Shown one piece after another: positions 1-7,357 of a DNA stretch of 27,107 nucleotides (position 1 is the stretch's first letter; each line of letters begins with the position of its first letter). The position numbers and the translations under genes were made by a program. The notes under the pieces are model-generated. The model was not told the origin of the DNA. It saw nothing but the letters and a program-made list of their open reading frames with translations, and searched no databases. The DNA comes from JBCCCJ01 sp039029315 (GTDB lineage: Bacteria > Bacteroidota > Bacteroidia > J057). The DNA lies in contig JBCCGK010000136.1 of the NCBI GenBank assembly GCA_039029315.1, positions 1-27,107 of the forward strand, in the 5' to 3' direction.

Positions 1-100
1 CATGGCAATAAATATTGATCCGACTTTGCTTAACTTCCACATCGTCCACTTTCAAGTGCGATAGGTCCAAAAGTTGTTCATAGAATTCCTGAGCTTCCAT
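1..100 (-). CDS. Probable ISL3-family transposase, N-terminal fragment (cut by window edge)
   Basis: Reading leftward from the ATG at 98-100, the frame stays open for 33 codons to the window edge. It begins MEAQEFYEQLLDLSHLKV and continues with a Val/Ile-rich strand. This pattern (short acidic start, then FY-x-x-LL-x-L, then V-x-x-V and an I-x-I strand) resembles the first residues of ISL3-family DDE transposases. The identification rests on that resemblance and on an IS-end-like sequence 22-39 bp upstream of the start. The catalytic domain lies outside the window, so the family call is tentative. Confidence 0.5.
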   Translation of the reverse strand, partial: MEAQEFYEQLLDLSHLKVDDVEVKQSRINIYCH

Positions 101-140
101 AAAGCCAAGGTAACATTCCCGTGGAATTTGTCACAGAACC
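1..140 (-). mobile_element. End of an insertion sequence, probably ISL3 family (continues past the left edge)
   Basis: The sequence at 122-140, read on the minus strand, starts GGTTCTGTGACAAATTCC and sits just upstream of the putative transposase start. It looks like a terminal inverted repeat. The neighbouring 8 nt (141-148, tttgtttt) would be the target duplication if this is an ISL3-type element, a family known for 8-bp duplications. The second IS end is outside the window, so neither the repeat nor the duplication can be confirmed here. The junction abuts the stop codon of the M91-like ORF. Confidence 0.45.
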
Positions 141-147
141 TTTGTTT

Positions 148-681
148 TTAACGATCTTGAGGAGTGGTGGAAGTCACTCCACCAGTCATTTTTTTAGGTT
201 TTGTTATTGAGCCAACAGGGCGGTCAAACTCATTTTTAAGGACTTTTGCAGCTACATTTTCAGAGGGTCGAACTATGCCTTCCTCTCTCGCTTGCCATTC
301 CCTGTATGCTTTGATTTGTTCTGGAGTTGGAGGCTTATCCAGTTTAGGAGGATGAATATTATCAATCAATTCTTTCTTTGCATGAGCAAGTTCATGTAAT
401 AATACAAAAGCGGCGGAATTGTGACCTAGAATTTTCCCTGCTTCATCTTTAATCTCTGCACCATAATTACTTTCGAAGATTAGTCTCTGACACCCATCTG
501 TAAGCCATCTGCTCTGGCCATCTCCTGCAGCACCAAAACCTTCCTCAATATATACCTTCTCCTCCAATCCTGCCAAATCCTCTACTTTACCTTCATCAGC
601 TCCATCTGTCTGGATATAATCTAAGGCTTCAAATGCATCTTTAATAAATTGATTATTGCGGTACTCCCCAAACCTGTCCAA
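148..681 (-). pseudogene. Orphan toxin tip: M91-like HExxH zinc metallopeptidase domain, detached from its RHS body
   Basis: The 177-codon ORF has an HELAHA motif (His96, Glu97, His100) preceded by a hydrophobic AFVLL strand. It is followed about 33 residues later by an acidic EE pair (133-134) and a Ser-Glu-Asn helix (140-142). HExxH followed by a Glu and an E-N motif is the layout of peptidase family M91 (NleD-like effectors) and of HExxH tips on bacterial RHS/polymorphic toxins, which cleave host or target-cell proteins. There is no ATG at the front. The best start is a TTG at 679-681 that lies inside a 14-bp perfect inverted repeat, and the frame is only open back to about 747. No RHS core (PNGL-type junction) precedes it. 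I therefore read it as a displaced C-terminal module rather than an intact gene. It lies downstream of RHS-B and its lipoprotein on the same strand, where orphan toxin cassettes are usually found. Whether it is expressed is unknown. Confidence 0.6.
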
Positions 682-697
682 TTTTTGGGGAGTACCG
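659..697. repeat. 14-bp perfect inverted repeat with 11-nt spacer, possible IS3-like end or scar
   Basis: The left arm at 659-672 (CGGTACTCCCCAAA) and the right arm at 684-697 are exact reverse complements around 11 nt. The inner part on the minus strand contains CCCCAAAAATTGGACA, which resembles IS3-family termini. A second short hairpin (GTCCGT/ACGGAC, 703-720) follows at once. The structure covers the only plausible start of the M91-like ORF. It could be a solo IS end, a recombination scar, or a structured leader. Confidence 0.5.
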
Positions 698-720
698 AAC
701 TTGTCCGTTTTTGCACGGAC

Positions 721-944
721 TATTGATATACAGCTCTTTTGAAAAATCTATTCGGAAAGCTTGTTTACTTCAAGACCATCAATTATAAAGTATTTGTATA
801 GATTCTCTTGAACAGTCAATCGGTGAAGTTTAAGATGTCTAAATAAACCATAAGGGTGAACTTCCCCCCATTGATCGGACCACTTCAGGTGGAATTATAG
901 CTAGGTTTCATGTTGATGGGATTATTATCTTATTGGCAATATTC
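721..944. other. Intergenic stretch without a convincing gene, IS-scar-like
   Basis: No ORF with coding character is visible on either strand. Read on the minus strand, 860-893 contains CCACCTGAAGTGGTCCGATC followed by a run of G, reminiscent of multi-repeat IS21-type ends but too short to assign. Together with 659-720 it suggests that the 3' side of the RHS locus has taken several insertions. Confidence 0.3.
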
Positions 945-972
945 TGAAAAAGAAGCTCCCCGAAGGGAGCAG
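945..972 (-). terminator. Rho-independent terminator of the RHS operon
   Basis: On the minus strand the sequence reads GCTCCC-TTCG-GGGAGC followed by TTCTTTTT. This is a 6-bp GC-rich stem with a stable TTCG tetraloop and a T-rich tail. It sits about 50 nt after the stop of the lipoprotein gene at 1021 and is the first clear stop signal after RHS-B. Confidence 0.75.
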
Positions 973-1020
973 TAAGGTTTAATATAATTTGATATGAAGT
1001 CTAGTATAGAACAAATCACA

Positions 1021-1635
1021 TTAATTATGTCGGATAGCTTTCTCTATTCTTATCATTTTATAATCAAATAACTTTAAGTTTTGATTGGCCAAAATCAATG
1101 TATTTGTTCCAAAATCAATAGCTTCTATTGCACATCGCTTAATAGTTTGGCGATCAAGATCCTCATTAGTTTGGATAGGAGAGTATGTCGCTAAATATTG
1201 GGGAGATACGGTAAGAAGAACGTCTTTGAGTTTTACTTCATTTATCAATCCTGTTTTCAAATCTATTATAAAGATATTATCTCTCTTGAAGTTGTCAGGA
1301 CCAGAAGCATAGGACTCTCCTGCAACAAACGAAATAACTAAAAAAGAATCTTTAAATACCTCTAGTAAATAAGAATACTTCATATTATTTCCGCTAAGCA
1401 AGGTATCTGCCCCTTTTAATATCTCAAAAAGATCCTCACCATTGCTTTCTATCAATAGCCCTAATTTCGGATAATCAACTATGACTTTACCATTTATTGT
1501 ATCTTCCGAAGCTTGATAAGTAGATAAATATTTTAAAGTCACCATATCCTGATCAAAATCAAGGTTTACTTCTTTATCTTTCAAAGTTTTACAAGCAAAT
1601 AGACCAAGAAAAAGGACTAATATTAAATTTTTCAT
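1021..1635 (-). CDS. Lipoprotein of unknown family, candidate immunity protein for RHS-B
   Basis: I choose the ATG at 1633-1635 (204 residues, starting MKNLILVLFLGLFACKTL) because it gives a classic lipoprotein signal with a lipobox ending at Cys15. An in-frame upstream extension would overlap the end of RHS-B and put 25 non-signal residues in front. The mature part is mostly beta-prone, with alternating hydrophobic strands such as FLVISFVAGE and NIFIIDLKTGL, and shows no enzyme motif I recognise. The start lies only 4 nt after the RHS-B stop, so the two are surely co-transcribed, and a terminator follows. A small gene directly behind a toxin-tipped RHS gene is typically its immunity gene. 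A lipid anchor would place it in the periplasm, the compartment where an NlpC/P60-type wall enzyme would act. The immunity role is inferred from position only. Confidence 0.7.
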   Translation of the reverse strand: MKNLILVLFLGLFACKTLKDKEVNLDFDQDMVTLKYLSTYQASEDTINGKVIVDYPKLGLLIESNGEDLFEILKGADTLLSGNNMKYSYLLEVFKDSFLVISFVAGESYASGPDNFKRDNIFIIDLKTGLINEVKLKDVLLTVSPQYLATYSPIQTNEDLDRQTIKRCAIEAIDFGTNTLILANQNLKLFDYKMIRIEKAIRHN

Positions 1636-1639
1636 TTGG

Positions 1640-4600
1640 CTAATTTTTTCTATAGTATGGAGACCTATCACTCCTAGTATAGGTTTCAGTTGTGGTGGTT
1701 TTTGTGCCATCAGGATTTTTTACGGTATTTGGTCTAGTCGCTTGGTAGTTTTGTCGCCCCGTTGCGGGCCCGTATATTTCCTCTAATTTGGCACTTGTTG
1801 ATAATTGGAAAAGGGCTTTATTTTCTATCCCATTCTTAGTAAACACTTGAATTCCATTACCATTTTCTAATAAATAAACTGCCGCATGTGAAGCAACCGC
1901 TCCATCTGTCTTGCTATATCGTATGGCATCTCCTGTTTGAGGATTGCTTGTATTTCCATACTTACTGCCTAATTCCCTATCGAAATTACTCCCCAGCGTC
2001 ATTGTAGTAGAAAATGTAGATTTATCTGGTTCTGTCAATGGCCTAGAATCATATTGACCATCAGATGTCAAATTTCTTGTAGAATTGAAGCAGTTATTAC
2101 AACCAGGAGCAAACGCTTCATCGCCTGCTTTCCTTAGTGCATCATTTCCTTCATTTAAAGCACCTTCCATACTTTGCAACATTTCCCCGATTTTGCCACT
2201 AAATTTAGATACATTTATAGAAGATTCGTTTCCTCCAAAAAATGCTGCCATTGCTGCCTTTTCTCCTCCGAAAAGTTTTTTACGTATTTGCCTCTTTGAC
2301 AATCCACTTTCCGCTATAAAAGATTCAAGATTATCGTTGTCATTGGATTTTTGAAGTCGGAGAGTTGTTCTTCCTTCATCATTTTGAGTTGTACTAAATT
2401 CCCATAACCCATTTGGATCAATAAATCTGATTGGATTATTTAAACTGTAACGATATGGTGTCCAGTTGGGAGCTTTCTCCGCCAGCGCATCCACCCCATT
2501 CCATCTACCAATGCTCGCATCATACATCCTCGCTCCAAAGTCCACCCAGCCAATCCCCAGTTCATCTTGGATTTCTTTGCCGGTAAAGAGATACTGATTT
2601 GGCACAGCCGGACTCCCCACAGTACTTGCCCCAGCCATTCTCATCCCAAAGGGGTAGAAGTGATCCTCCTGTAGCACCTCTGTATTCGGATCCACCCAGC
2701 CATCTTCATTATCATCAAAGAACATCACCCGGTTGTTGCCCAGATGATCACGAAGAAAGGTCTCATACACCAATTCAGTCCCGGCTCTTCTCACCCTGCC
2801 CTCCTCATGTGAAAAAAATAGCAACTCCTTTGCAGCACTGCCATCTCCGTCCTGATCCTCATAGTGAAAGGCCCCCAGATAATCTGTTTCTTTGCTGACG
2901 GTCTCTGTTCCGTGATTCACTAGCATTTGTCTCAATTTGGTGCCATCTGCTGAATAAATATACTTAACATATTGCGATCCCTTGCTAACATAAGTCGGCT
3001 TATTGAGATAATTGTAATCAATCGCTGAGTTGATCCCCTTGTTCTTATCTGTGATCATATTGCCATTGGCATCATAGCTATAATCATCCCCAACGGTATT
3101 CCCGTCTACAAACTGCTCCACTCCAGTTATAGCAGCTGCTTGCCCAAAATCTCCCACTTTCGTCAGCTGATTGCCTGAATAAACATAAAAAAGCACATCC
3201 ATCACCCCATAACTATTTGTGCCTGTTTTCCCATACCTGCTCAAACTTTCAATATTTCCGCTTTTGTCATAGCTCAAATTGTTAACCGTATATCTGTCTA
3301 CATTGATCAGGCCCCCCTGAGCATCGATGGCTTCATACTCGGCTGCCGTCAGTCGGTTGATTTTATCATAACTGAAATCATAATGATGATAGCCATTGCC
3401 CTGACCTAATGTCTGCCAGGTCATGTTGGCAATATTGCCATTGTACTGAGGATCGAAGCCACCATTATAAGTCAAAGTCATCGAAAACAAATCCCGATAA
3501 TTGCCCGAAGGAGTATTGATAGAAGGCTCATTGAATTGAGTCAGCCAGCCCCGAATGTTGTACGCATAGTCCCCCAATTGCAAATACTGCTCTCCTGATT
3601 TATAGTGAAGCTTTTTCTTTGTCATCTGCCCAAGCTTGTCATATCTCTGCTCTGATAGACTGACGAATTCTGTCTCATTATCAGGATTATCCGGATCTTC
3701 TGTCTTCTGCTCTGTCCGAATGAGTTCTCCCCGAGGGCCGTAAGTATAGGACTTGTAAATAGTTGCGCTCCTTTCATAAGCAGCATAAGTCCCGCTGCCA
3801 TCATGGCCAATGTGTTCATGCTTGCTAAAAAGTAGCTGCCCAACAAAATCATATTCATACCAGCTGATGTCTGTCCCATTGAGATGGTTTTCTGCAATGG
3901 TCTGAATCTCCCTACTCCGGGAGTCATACATCGTGCTGGTTAGCAGACTGGAAGGCATATCCCCCTCCGGCTCCAGAATCCATACCCGAATCCCTGTTAC
4001 CAGACCTTTGGTATAAGCAGTTGCGTTATGAGTGGGAAAGTTGCCCAGATCGGCAACATAAGACACATCCGGACTCCCATCCATATTGTAGTCATAGTCA
4101 TCATAGTAGGTAACAGAGTGGTATGTGATGCCAGCGGAGGGGAAGGCAAAATTGGTATAGCCATGCCAGGAGGAAAAGTTGCTGCCATCCCGATCTTCAT
4201 GCAAAGTGGTCTCTCCATCGACATAGCTCTGCATAGCGGCTCTGTCACGGCTGAGCGGATCAGTAAAAATCCCTGTTTGGATCGGCCTTCCAAAGGCATC
4301 ATATTTGGTAAAGGTCCATTCATACCCGGACCGCTGATTGCCATCCTGGCTCAGCACCACTTGATCCAGCTTGTTATAAATCAGATGAATCCAATCTGCT
4401 CCAGGTACTTTTTTCTCTATCACCCTACCTCGGTCATCGTATTTGTATTGAAAAGCAAAATCATCTAGTACAGACTGTGTAAGCTTCTTTGCTCCACCGT
4501 AGTTCCCGCTCTCAAACTGTTTTGTCCCTTCTGGTTGAAGCACATATTTCACCCTGCCCCAGAGATCATAGAGATAATAAGTCCTCACATCCGGTCCGTC

Positions 4601-6112
4601 TACTTCTTGCTGTTGCATGATCATCCGGCCAAGCTTATCTGTGAAAGTCCAGGTCGCATGGTCATTTTCATCCAGGGTTGTGACAAGGCTTACCATGCCA
4701 GCAGGGTAATTGCCATAGGTATCATCTATCTGAGGATCGAGTCCAAAATTAAACAGATTATGAGCTGTGGTGTTGATCTTATAACTATTTTGAATGGTCT
4801 GATTGCCCACTTGCCAATCTGCTCCGGGTGCTCCTTGCTCAACCGGACGATTAAGAGGGGAAGCTTCAAATACTGTCTCTGAAAATGGGACTGCCAAATC
4901 AGTTGTAGGGATATGAGGAAAATTGGGCGAGTTGGGAGAGGGAGGATCATAAAAATCTCGTTGATCGCCTATTGGAAGGCCCCCACTGCCATCATCCCGA
5001 AAACTGCCATTGATGCCGCTGGCAACGTAAGGAAGATCTACAATAGCCTCTCTCCCAAAAGCATCATATTGATGATAAGTGACCAGATCTCCCTGACAAT
5101 CAGGCGCGGCTCCAAGAGAGACTTCTTGAAGGGGCCTGCCAAGGCCATCTACATAAGCCACACCTACCCAGGCATCGGCTGTATTGCTCAAGGCATCCAG
5201 GGCGGAGGAAGAAGAAACTGCTTTTCTCGCCGTTTTGCTCATCACATAATTTTCGGTGAGGGTGGTGGTGAACAGATTGTAATCCTCACATCGCACACAA
5301 GGCATGCTGCTGTCATAGAGTTTGACATTGTCTACTGTGGCGGTGAGTTTTCGATTATAGCTGCCTTGGGGAATATTGCCATGCTGAATAACATTCAGGC
5401 CTGTTACGCTTGAAGGAACTATGAGTGCATAGTCATCTTCCAGATCTGTGCGAGCAGCATCATTGAAACGCTGAAAAGTAAGTGAACCATTGGCCATAGA
5501 GAGACGCAGATAATAAGTCTGTCCATTGGGAAGAATATACCCGCAATGAAGGGGTGCATGGTAAGTGGTTCCATCTTTGGAGCGCAGGCGAAGATAATAG
5601 TCGCTCGTGCTGCCATAAAGTGGAGACAGATACTCTAGGAAAATACCATCCTGATCAGTAAGGGTAAAAGTGGGATAGGAACTCGTAACCGTTTCAGGAA
5701 CGATACTATAGGGATTTTCTGTCCCAGCGGTTAGTCCTGCAATAATATGACCCACTCCATGAGGACCCCCAGCAGTTGGGGTAAAATCCACATCCAGAGT
5801 CCAGATTTGTCCGAGCGGACTTCCCACTTTTCGATACACCCGCTTGTCTGACCGATCAGCACAATCATCAAAGATGACCTCTCCGTTGTCAATATGAATG
5901 TCTCCATCAGAAGTGAGCAGCTGTCCTGTGTTGGTGTTCAGGGGAATGATATATATTTCCTCCCACAGATGCGGACGGGAAAAATCATCTTCAAAGGCCA
6001 AATTCGTTTGGGAATGTATAGAAAATGGCAATGTTAATAGCAATGTCAAAACTACTGAGAATAAGCTGGATTGACATTGAAGTTGATATTGAATTTGTAG
6101 TAAGGTTTTCAT
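1640..6112 (-). CDS. RHS-B: secreted RHS protein with DUF6443, RHS core and papain-like (NlpC/P60-type) C-terminal tail
   Basis: The protein has 1490 residues. A Sec signal peptide occupies 1 to about 35 (hydrophobic core VVLTLLLTLPFSIHSQ). Residues about 36-270 form a beta-rich LamG/concanavalin-like region. From about 284 to 440 comes a Bacteroidota DUF6443-like stretch (YVDGLGRPLQEV, then YDAFGRE). YD/RHS repeats follow (YDLWGRV, YDDRGRV, YDAFGRP, YDANGN). The RHS-associated core at about 1110-1235 holds LRDHLGNNR, YPFGM, YLFTGKE and ends NPIRFIDPNG. The 255-residue tail after the core is the variable tip. It has GCNNCFNST (Cys1338, Cys1341), then QTGDAIRY and SHAAVYL (His1409), the order Cys...GD...SH found in NlpC/P60-type papain-like hydrolases, which cut peptidoglycan or other amide bonds. 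In known RHS proteins the repeats and core build a shell that encloses the tip. The tip function is inferred from motif order; the RHS assignment is firm. Confidence 0.9.
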   Translation of the reverse strand: MKTLLQIQYQLQCQSSLFSVVLTLLLTLPFSIHSQTNLAFEDDFSRPHLWEEIYIIPLNTNTGQLLTSDGDIHIDNGEVIFDDCADRSDKRVYRKVGSPLGQIWTLDVDFTPTAGGPHGVGHIIAGLTAGTENPYSIVPETVTSSYPTFTLTDQDGIFLEYLSPLYGSTSDYYLRLRSKDGTTYHAPLHCGYILPNGQTYYLRLSMANGSLTFQRFNDAARTDLEDDYALIVPSSVTGLNVIQHGNIPQGSYNRKLTATVDNVKLYDSSMPCVRCEDYNLFTTTLTENYVMSKTARKAVSSSSALDALSNTADAWVGVAYVDGLGRPLQEVSLGAAPDCQGDLVTYHQYDAFGREAIVDLPYVASGINGSFRDDGSGGLPIGDQRDFYDPPSPNSPNFPHIPTTDLAVPFSETVFEASPLNRPVEQGAPGADWQVGNQTIQNSYKINTTAHNLFNFGLDPQIDDTYGNYPAGMVSLVTTLDENDHATWTFTDKLGRMIMQQQEVDGPDVRTYYLYDLWGRVKYVLQPEGTKQFESGNYGGAKKLTQSVLDDFAFQYKYDDRGRVIEKKVPGADWIHLIYNKLDQVVLSQDGNQRSGYEWTFTKYDAFGRPIQTGIFTDPLSRDRAAMQSYVDGETTLHEDRDGSNFSSWHGYTNFAFPSAGITYHSVTYYDDYDYNMDGSPDVSYVADLGNFPTHNATAYTKGLVTGIRVWILEPEGDMPSSLLTSTMYDSRSREIQTIAENHLNGTDISWYEYDFVGQLLFSKHEHIGHDGSGTYAAYERSATIYKSYTYGPRGELIRTEQKTEDPDNPDNETEFVSLSEQRYDKLGQMTKKKLHYKSGEQYLQLGDYAYNIRGWLTQFNEPSINTPSGNYRDLFSMTLTYNGGFDPQYNGNIANMTWQTLGQGNGYHHYDFSYDKINRLTAAEYEAIDAQGGLINVDRYTVNNLSYDKSGNIESLSRYGKTGTNSYGVMDVLFYVYSGNQLTKVGDFGQAAAITGVEQFVDGNTVGDDYSYDANGNMITDKNKGINSAIDYNYLNKPTYVSKGSQYVKYIYSADGTKLRQMLVNHGTETVSKETDYLGAFHYEDQDGDGSAAKELLFFSHEEGRVRRAGTELVYETFLRDHLGNNRVMFFDDNEDGWVDPNTEVLQEDHFYPFGMRMAGASTVGSPAVPNQYLFTGKEIQDELGIGWVDFGARMYDASIGRWNGVDALAEKAPNWTPYRYSLNNPIRFIDPNGLWEFSTTQNDEGRTTLRLQKSNDNDNLESFIAESGLSKRQIRKKLFGGEKAAMAAFFGGNESSINVSKFSGKIGEMLQSMEGALNEGNDALRKAGDEAFAPGCNNCFNSTRNLTSDGQYDSRPLTEPDKSTFSTTMTLGSNFDRELGSKYGNTSNPQTGDAIRYSKTDGAVASHAAVYLLENGNGIQVFTKNGIENKALFQLSTSAKLEEIYGPATGRQNYQATRPNTVKNPDGTKTTTTETYTRSDRSPYYRKN

Positions 6113-6147
6113 AATTGATGAGAATAAATAGAGAACATCATTGAAAT

Positions 6148-6600
6148 TTATTGCACACTGACAGGAGCAGACAGTCTGCCCTTACGATCTTCCAAGTGGA
6201 TAATGGCTTGGTATTTGGGATTTCCAACAATCTTGCCTACGTTGAGATAGACATGCTTTCCTCTTCGAATAAAGCCAACCCCTTTTCGGCGGCGATTTCC
6301 CTGATCTACTGGAATGCGCACTGAGCGAATCAGATGGTTATTTCCTGTTCGCTTGATCTTCAAATGAATGGCTGCCACTCGTTTGGGGTTTGGCAGTTCC
6401 AGCTTGATTTGGCAGCGGTAGTGATTGCCAGATTGTCCAGATAAGGAATCGACTTTGGTTTTGCTGAACTGCACTGTGTGAGCATCCAGGCTGAGAGGAC
6501 TTGTTGGCTGACTGAGTCCCAAAACCGGAGCGATAGATAAGAAGATCATCACGACCCAATTATTCATACTGGTGGGCAAATGCTTATGTATATGATTCAT
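6148..6600 (-). CDS. Small secreted protein of unknown function in the RHS operon
   Basis: The ORF has 150 residues. A signal peptide is clear if translation begins at Met12 (ATG at 6565-6567): MNNWVVMIFLSIAPVLGLSQ, with cleavage likely after GLS. The first ATG at 6598-6600 adds 11 residues that are less typical. The mature part is short, very basic (GNRRRKGVGFIRRGKHVY) and strand-rich, ending in a hydrophobic beta pair (YQAIIHLEDRKGRLSAPVSV), compatible with a small beta-sandwich. I recognise no family. It ends 35 nt before the RHS-B start and follows the sigma factor, so it is probably transcribed with both. It may be a periplasmic chaperone or adaptor for an RHS half, but nothing in the sequence proves that. 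Confidence 0.7.
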   Translation of the reverse strand: MNHIHKHLPTSMNNWVVMIFLSIAPVLGLSQPTSPLSLDAHTVQFSKTKVDSLSGQSGNHYRCQIKLELPNPKRVAAIHLKIKRTGNNHLIRSVRIPVDQGNRRRKGVGFIRRGKHVYLNVGKIVGNPKYQAIIHLEDRKGRLSAPVSVQ

Positions 6601-6639
6601 TTTGTTTGAATTTAAAATTGATACTTGAGTTTGAACTTG

Positions 6640-6771
6640 CTTTGATCCCCCTCTCTTCTCTCCCGATATATCGGGATCCCCCTCTAGAGGTGAACTAGCG
6701 AAGAGGAACTTTTCAGATGAAAAGGCTAACGGGAAGCCCCATTTTAAGGGGGCGTGCTTGTGCGAGGGGGT
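6640..6771. repeat. Hairpin-dense GC-rich intergenic block
   Basis: Between the sigma factor and the small secreted gene lie three palindromes within about 100 bp. They are TCCCGATATATCGGGA (6661-6676, perfect 16-bp palindrome), CTTTTC-agat-GAAAAG (about 6709-6724), and GCCCC-attttaa-GGGGGC (about 6736-6753). Short C- or G-runs recur around them (cccctctc, cccctcta, gaggggg). The composition differs from the flanking genes and looks like a dispersed intergenic repeat. It could also act as a processing or attenuation site inside the operon. Confidence 0.45.
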
Positions 6772-7335
6772 TCATGCTCCCAGCCGAAGCCGTTTCATAT
6801 ATCGCCACTTCACAGAGGCCACACAGGCACCGGACTTCAGGCCCACCCGCTGGGCAATTTCTTCCAGATCATAGCCTTTGATGATGAGATCTTCGAGGAT
6901 TTTCCAGAGGCGATGATTGAGCCTATCGCAGCGGGATTTGAGCTGATCGAGTGCATCTCGGATCTCCAGACTGCTCTCAGGACCAGGATCAGAGGAACTG
7001 CGGTCCACAAGCGACACAAAGCTGACAGGCTTAGGAAGAGCCGCTTTGCCTCTCAGGGCTTTGATACAGCGAAAGCGGAAGATCTGAAAGAGATAGGTCT
7101 CCAAAGCGCATTCGCTTCGAAAACGCCCATCCTGGAGCTGGGCCAACACTTCGACCACGCTATCCACATAGACATCATAGGCATCCTCAGGACTCAGGCC
7201 ATAGCGATGACAGCCATAGGGAACAAGACCCAGGTTTTGCTCGAAGAGTTCTTTGGCAAATCGTTTGTCAGTAAAGGCTAGACCCTGGGGATTTTTGCCT
7301 CTACCTGCTGGTAGAGATGTATCTGGATTGGACAT
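6772..7335 (-). CDS. ECF-like sigma-70 family RNA polymerase sigma factor in the RHS operon
   Basis: The protein has 187 residues. Region 2 is seen at about 48-95: SPEDAYDVYVDSVVEVLAQL, then the F-x-x-x-x-L-x-x-Y-L segment and FRFRCIKALR, which match the core-binding and -10 recognition helices of ECF sigma factors. Region 4 is at about 145-185: a helix-turn-helix KGYDLEEIAQRVGL, then a recognition helix ending in KWRYMKRLR. The linker is short and region 3 is absent, as in ECF factors. No anti-sigma factor gene with a membrane segment is adjacent. The start lies 22 nt after the RHS-A stop, so it is very likely co-transcribed with RHS-A, and the RHS-B half follows it. A reasonable inference is that it controls this locus, perhaps with positive feedback. 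The lack of a visible anti-sigma leaves the input unknown. Confidence 0.85.
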   Translation of the reverse strand: MSNPDTSLPAGRGKNPQGLAFTDKRFAKELFEQNLGLVPYGCHRYGLSPEDAYDVYVDSVVEVLAQLQDGRFRSECALETYLFQIFRFRCIKALRGKAALPKPVSFVSLVDRSSSDPGPESSLEIRDALDQLKSRCDRLNHRLWKILEDLIIKGYDLEEIAQRVGLKSGACVASVKWRYMKRLRLGA

Positions 7336-7357
7336 AATGAATGGACTTTTTATCTGC

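Noticed and set aside
4028..5413. Several plus-strand ORFs of 100-166 codons opposite RHS-B
   Set aside because: They are antisense shadows of the RHS-B coding sequence, with low-complexity Ile/Pro-rich translations.
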